From Eucalyptus grandis (taxonomy: Eukaryota; Streptophyta; Magnoliopsida; Myrtales; Myrtaceae): a stretch of 64,000 nt of DNA. Shown one piece after another: positions 59,051 to 64,000 of this stretch (within the stretch, counting starts at the first letter, position 1; each line of letters starts with the position of its first letter). A program made the position numbers and the translations under genes. The notes below the pieces were generated by a model. The model did not search any database. It worked only from the letters and a program-made list of their open reading frames with translations, and was not told the origin of the DNA. The stretch covers positions 21,470,559 through 21,534,558 of the forward strand of contig NC_052614.1 in assembly GCF_016545825.1 (NCBI RefSeq). Direction: 5' to 3'.

Positions 59051-59360
59051 ATCTCCCCTTTTTGATGATGACAAAACTTTCCCCAGATTTGGAAACTTTA
59101 GACTGCAAGGCATCACTTAAGCAAACAAGGATATCTTATAAAAGATAAGTAAATTAGGATAAAGATAGTAGCGATTCTACATCCATAGAAAACAAGTTAG
59201 TCTCATAACATTAACTATCCTTACCAAAATCATCAACATAGCTTAAGATACTACAAGCATTTAAAAGGTAAAACTAGTCCAAACCAATCACAGTCAAACA
59301 AAAGTTTAAAGCCAAATCAAAATCGAGTCAAATGCACTACTTCTCCCCTTTTTGTCAACA
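59051..59360 (-). promoter_or_regulatory. Polypurine tracts of Copia C (two copies)
   Basis: Minus-strand AAAAAGGGGAGAT touches the LTR (59051-59063). A second AAAAAGGGGAGAA lies at about 59341-59353. Between them is non-coding sequence. The same duplicated arrangement is present in Copia B. Confidence 0.75.
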
Positions 59361-59429
59361 GCAAAAAGTAGAGAATATAAAGAGAATTTAATAGAATTAA
59401 GATTTTTAGGAATGCGAATGAGTTGAAAT

Positions 59430-61560
59430 CTCATAGACTTAAACAGATCTCTTCCAACGTTTTCAGATCCTCCTTCGCCTGCGCTAAATCCTCACCCTTT
59501 GCGGTAGCTTGAACTTGAAGATTAAGGGCTTGAACTTATTCGTGCAAAGAAACTGAAGTGGCTTGATGAGCATTCTGCATGCTCTGAAATTCACATCCCA
59601 AGGCATAAATCTGACCTTTGATTTCCATAAGAAGTTCAAGCGATCTTTTAAAGTCCTTGAGTTGTCGCTTGAGTGCTTGCTTCAGCATGATCGCTTTGTG
59701 GAGTGTTGCCGATGATGGAACTTCAACATGAACATCCGGACTTGAGATGAAGCCTCATTACCTTCTTCATGAAAGTGAGAGGCATACACTTCCTCTGGAT
59801 CGACAGGAGAATGACTAACATCATCACTGGTAAAAGCAAGTGAAGGAGTACCTCTTTTATCAACAGCTTCCCTGTTTCAATGCTTTTAGGTGGAGAAAAG
59901 TACTCTTCTTGCTCTGGCTCTTCTCCAATGTCACGATGATCTTATTCTTCTTCCTCTGCTGGAGAATCACCATGACTTTCTCCTTCTGTTTGTTCTCCTC
60001 TTCGCTCTTCTTCTTCTATTCTTCCTTCTTCTGTTCTTCCTTCTTCTTCTTTCCTCATCATTTCCCTCTCCACTCCTCCTCCCCGTCTTTTCTCTCATGG
60101 TTTTCTTGAGTCTCTGTCTCAGGAACAAGACGTTGTAAATTCTTTAAGGCAAGGGCTGAGATAGTTATGTCATCCTCATCTTCTTCATCCTGCAAGATGA
60201 GTACTCTCCTCTTTTTAGATGGAGCTATCATGGGCTCTTTCCCTTTTCTTTTTTGTAGCCACAGGGTCTTGTCGAGTCTTGACAGGTGTCTTCTCCTTAA
60301 ATATCTCTAAAGCCTTATTTAGCTCCTTCAGACGCATCTTTGAAACTATCTTCAGTCCTACCACCACTAGAACACTGGTTCGAATACATAAAATTCTGGA
60401 AGGCTGAATGTTAAGATGTCTAAATAGATGAGTAACACGAGCAGAGTAAGGAAGTTGTCCCTTGTCTTTTACCATTGACTAATACATGTGAAACATTATG
60501 ATATGAGGTAGAGAGAACTTGTAACCAATGTTAATGGCGTACATCAGCTTCGCTCAGAATTGGAGACATCAGTCTTTGATGTGGATTTGGATATAAGATA
60601 GTTAATCACAATCTTATGGAGCAAGACATTAGAGGCACTCATCCTCAAATACGAAATCCGACCTTTTGCAATTTTATCTCGAACAAGCTCCATAGTGGCA
60701 TGACCAACAAACACGCTGATTGTTTGGAAAATCCTCTCTCCACTCCAATCACATCAGCTAGAGTATCTATATCTACCACATAATCCTGATCTCTAACATT
60801 GAAAAAAATCTATTCACATCTAAAAAGCTTAGATTGTAATAGAATTATGTTGTAAGTTCCAGATAAGCTACAGTTATCTTAGAGCAAAATCGTTCAAGTT
60901 GAAGTAAAGAAAACTTCTCTCGTAACTTTACATTCAATGAATTGAGAAAATCAAAATCCATACTCCTTGGGTTCATCACCCTCGCTTCAACAGTTTAGCA
61001 TAAACTCGCTTGTGTTCCTCAGAACGAAATATATCCGTTTTACTTCCTCGAATTTTCGCAGCAACACCCATTCTAGGTTTAAAATGAGTAAACATCTTTT
61101 CATCGTCATCTTTACCCTCAGGTTGATTAAATCCTCCAAAATGTGGATCACTTGGAAAATTCGCAAAAGCCCTTTCTGCCGAACCAGCAGGAGCGATTCC
61201 CAAACGTTCCATTGTTCTTAGAAAATCGGTTTCATTTCGGTACTCCTTTTCTTTCAAAAATTCATCAATAAAGGTCATTGGAGAACCACCTTCCTTCAGT
61301 GCGATGTAGAGTTTGAAAGTAAATGCAGGCTTAAGAGTCCTTACAGGTTCGACATCCTTAATAATTTCTTCCTCTGCCTATTGTTGCTGAGGCTCTTGTG
61401 GTCTAGCTTGAGAAGAATGGCGCGGTTGAGAATGTTGTTGTTGACTTTGCTGCTACCTTGAAGAGTCTTCTTCCTCGGTCAGATTGAAGTGCATAGGACC
61501 CTCACGCATATGCTGTGGTCCCTTGCTTGCTATCCTTGAGGATTTTCTTTGGGAATACAT
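59430..61560 (-). pseudogene. Copia C third ORF (env-position protein), broken
   Basis: Begins near the ATG at 61560 with a basic SSRIASKGPQH segment, parallel to Copia B. The core (60976-61278) contains PRMGVAAK at 61077-61054 and ends VYAKLLKRG, clearly homologous to 29723-29970. A further shared segment (FRHLNIQPSRILCIRT, 60215-60475) and a C-terminal coiled-coil-like part (about 59440-59700) follow. Two amber stops (about 61455 and 61380) and later stops break it. Function unknown; no clear membrane segment seen. Confidence 0.72.
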
Positions 61561-61989
61561 TGTCCTAGTCTTTGAGAGAATTTTCGAACTCGATTCGTGA
61601 GAAAGATAAAAACTTTAAGGATTAAACTAGAGAAAAAAAGTAAGAAAATGAAGTTCTGTGCTCTAGGGTTTGTGAGTAAAAATGAAGAAGAAAGACAGTA
61701 TATAAAGCAGTCGAAACAAGGTATACAGATCGTCATAAAAGGACAAATAAAAATGCCTTTTCAAAAATGAATAACTGCCTTTTTGAAAACAGATAACTAT
61801 CATTTCAAAAATGATAACTTCCTTTTCGAAAAAGAATAATTGCTACAACTTCAAAAACTTGGAAAGATAACATCAATCAATTGGCGATTAATAAGCAATC
61901 ATACATTTTCAAGTTTTTATCCGAAAGAGAAATTGCTAGAACCGAAATAACTTACAGTCGTAACTCTTGGTCTTTTGAGTATGAGCATC

Positions 61990-64000
61990 TTCAGACTTTA
62001 ACCCTGAGTCTGAGCTTTTTCAGACTTTAAGAGATAAGATGTTAAGTCTGGAGCGAATAGACTCAAATAAGCTTTTCTCTAGTGGTTTTGTGAATATATC
62101 CGCCAGTTGAATTTTTGAGTCAATAAATTAAATCAAGACTTCTCAATTTTGAACATGATCTCTAATAAAATGGTGTCGAATCTCTATGTGCTTGCTCTTG
62201 AATGAAGAATTGAATTCTTTGTGAGATTCATCGCGCTATTGTTGTCACATTTGATCTCGGTGCATGAGTCTTTGATTCCAAAATCTCTTAGTTGTTGTTT
62301 TATACATGAGATTTGAGAACAACAACTTCCAAAAGCCAGATACTCTGCTTCTGCTGTTGAAAGAGCTACGGTACTTTGCTTCCTTGAAAACTAAGATAAT
62401 GTTCTGTTACCAAGCAATTGACATGTGCCTAAAGTGCTCTTCCTATCAACTTTGCAACCTTCTAAATCTGCGTTTGAATATCCAAGGAGAGTAAAGTCTC
62501 ATTCTTTGGGATACCACAAACCTAAGCTTGAAGTAGTTGTAATGTATTTGATGATGTGTTTTGCGGTGCTTAGATGAGACTCTTTTGGATTAGATTGAAA
62601 TCTAGCACATATGCAAACACTAAACAAAATGTCAGGTTTAGAAGCAGTAAGATAAAGAAGTGAACCAATGATACTCCTATACAATTTCTGGTCAACTTTC
62701 TTTCCTTCTTCGTCTTTGTCTAGCTTCGAAGAACTTGACATTGGTATATTGGTCTTTTGCAATTCTTCAATCCAAACTTTTTAACAAGTTCTTTAGCATA
62801 TTTTTCTTGGTGAATGAAAATTCCTTCCTTTAATTGTTTTACTTATAGTCCGACAAAAAAGGATAGTTCACCCATCATGCTCATCTCGAATTCATCCTGC
62901 ATTGACTTAGAAAACTTCTTGCACGGGTTTTCGTTAGGTGAACCAAATATAATATCATCAATATAAATTTGAACAAGTAAAAAGTTTTTACCTTCCCTTT
63001 TAATAAATATGGTAATGTCTATTTTTCCTTTAACAAAGCCATTTTGAATTCAAAACTTACTTAACTTGTCGTACCAAGCTCGAGGTGCTTGTTTTAATTC
63101 ATATAGAGCCTTTTTCAGTCTGAATACAGAGTTTGGTTTCCTTGAGTCTTCACATCCGGGAGGTTGTTCTGCATAGACTTCTTCTTGAATAAATCCATTT
63201 AGGAATGCACTTTTGACGTCCATTTGGAATAACCTGAAATTCTTATAACAAGTAAAAGCAAGCAATAATCTAATTGCTTCTAACCTTGCTACAGGAGCGT
63301 AGGTCTCATCATAGTGTCACGGGCCAAAAGATGGACGACCCGAGAGGTTCCCCTGTCGACCCCAACTCGCCCGTGGACCTCCCTGTCACTCGGTTCCCAC
63401 CGAGCCTTCTCCCGAACACCGCAAGGGCGGGCGCAACCGTCATTGAGTCACCTTCTAGTTTTCTGCACCGTTATTTATGTCGGTAGATGGTAGCTAGACA
63501 TTATGTCGGTAGTTGAGGCGGTGCGATCTCGCCCGCTAGATGAAAAGTAGATCAACGGATGTAATCCGAGGCCCTCAACTATAAAAGGGGTGTCCTCCTA
63601 CATTTTGTAATCATCCACCATTTCAGTAATACAAAGTTCCTTTCCTTCAGAGCTCCTCTCTCTAACTTTCTCTCTCAACGATCCGGGTAAGCGAGCGAGT
63701 GAGCGCTGATCGAGCAAGGCTTGGCTTGGGTGATCCAAAGTTGCCCGAGTCGTCGCGCGGTCACGATCCCAATCGATCGGCCCGTGACAATAGTCTATCT
63801 CTTCTTCTTGCGTATATCCTTTGACCACGAGTCTTGCTTTGTTCATTATCACTTTTCCTTTTTTGTCCATCTTGTTCCTGAAAACCCTTTTAGCTCCAAT
63901 AATAGACTTCCCTTTTGGTTTAGGAGTTAATTCCCAAACATTGTTAATGCTGAACTGTCTGAGTTCTTCTTGCATTGCTTCAATCCAGCTTTCGTTAGTT
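61990..64000 (-). pseudogene. Copia C pol C-terminal half: reverse transcriptase and RNase H (broken, partial)
   Basis: The reverse transcriptase shows QEELRQF and KARLVVKGYTQEE (63790-63975), then after the solo [14 protein letters not shown] (63050-63265). The YVDD-type region lies near 62940-62985. The connection domain (62499-62762) carries LYRSIIGSLLYLT. RNase H follows to about 62050. Stops lie at about 63050, 62840, 62765 and 62490. The N-terminal pol and gag lie outside the window. Confidence 0.85.
63315..63789 (+). mobile_element. Probable solo LTR (or TRIM-like unit) inside Copia C
   Basis: 475 bp with inverted ends TGTCACGGGCC...GGCCCGTGACA and direct flanks ATAG (63311-63314 and 63790-63793). 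Removing it and one ATAG restores a continuous Copia C frame. A TATA box CTATAAAAGG lies at 63579-63588, as in an LTR promoter. It has no coding capacity; the apparent ORFs are fusions with Copia C. A 4-bp duplication is slightly short for LTR elements. Confidence 0.8.

Larger units (their letters stand above)
58095..64000 (-). mobile_element. Copia LTR retrotransposon C, Sirevirus-like (runs off the right edge)
   Basis: Minus orientation. The 3' LTR is 58095-59050 and the polypurine tract abuts it. Then come a third ORF, RNase H and reverse transcriptase towards the window edge. LTR ends and the region YGNLDHDCMDEQ are related to Copia B, but the elements are clearly diverged. A solo LTR (63315-63789) interrupts the reverse transcriptase. 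The 5' LTR and gag are outside the window. Multiple stops make it defective. Confidence 0.9.

Noticed and set aside
59840..60138. Phe/Ser/Leu-rich plus ORFs that look like membrane proteins
   Set aside because: They are antisense to the acidic Glu-rich tract of the Copia C third ORF (TTC/TCT repeats).
1..64000. tRNA, rRNA or organelle-derived genes
   Set aside because: No clover-leaf-like or rRNA-like stretch was noticed by eye on either strand. A covariance-model scan would settle it.

Overview
The window is nuclear plant DNA. The evidence is spliced genes with GT-AG introns, plant-specific families (peroxin-4 E2 enzyme, wall-associated-kinase-like receptor), and a dense set of plant LTR retrotransposons, L1-type LINEs and small inverted-repeat transposons. 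Genic parts are AT-rich. I suspect a woody rosid dicot, possibly Myrtaceae, but nothing here proves it.

Four gene models are supported by spliced frames. (1) 6-4755, minus: an M14 zinc carboxypeptidase with signal peptide; ten exons lie in the window and the 3' end is outside. (2) 6967-10266, minus: PEX4, 157 codons in five coding exons, with a minisatellite of about 160 bp units in its 5' leader, probably in a 5'UTR intron. (3) 50179-53922, plus: a 756-residue WAK-like receptor kinase in three exons, preceded by four decayed copies of its own upstream region. (4) 55346-55977, minus: a 156-residue coiled-coil protein in three exons, wholly inside a hAT-type transposon.

The rest is mostly mobile DNA. 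From 11919 to about 34823 there are three nested levels. An L1-type LINE (minus) was split by Copia element A (17458-34333, minus, duplication TAATT). Copia A was then split by Copia element B (23311-32715, plus, duplication GTTGC). A second LINE, truncated at its 5' end, fills 37166-41675. From 42 to 50 kb lie a retrotransposon remnant, two related inverted-repeat elements with GC-rich cores, and the repeated WAKL upstream blocks, one of them hit by a small hAT-like element.

Downstream of the WAKL gene, a decayed Gypsy element (minus) occupies about 54131-58094. The gene-carrying hAT (54236-56565, duplication CATAGCAC) sits inside its reverse-transcriptase region. The 3' LTR of a third Copia element, C, begins at 58095; C runs off the right edge and is broken by a probable solo LTR at 63315-63789. 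B and C carry a long third ORF after pol and purine tracts repeated near the 3' LTR, both typical of the Sirevirus lineage. All retrotransposon reading frames seen here are broken by stops or frameshifts.
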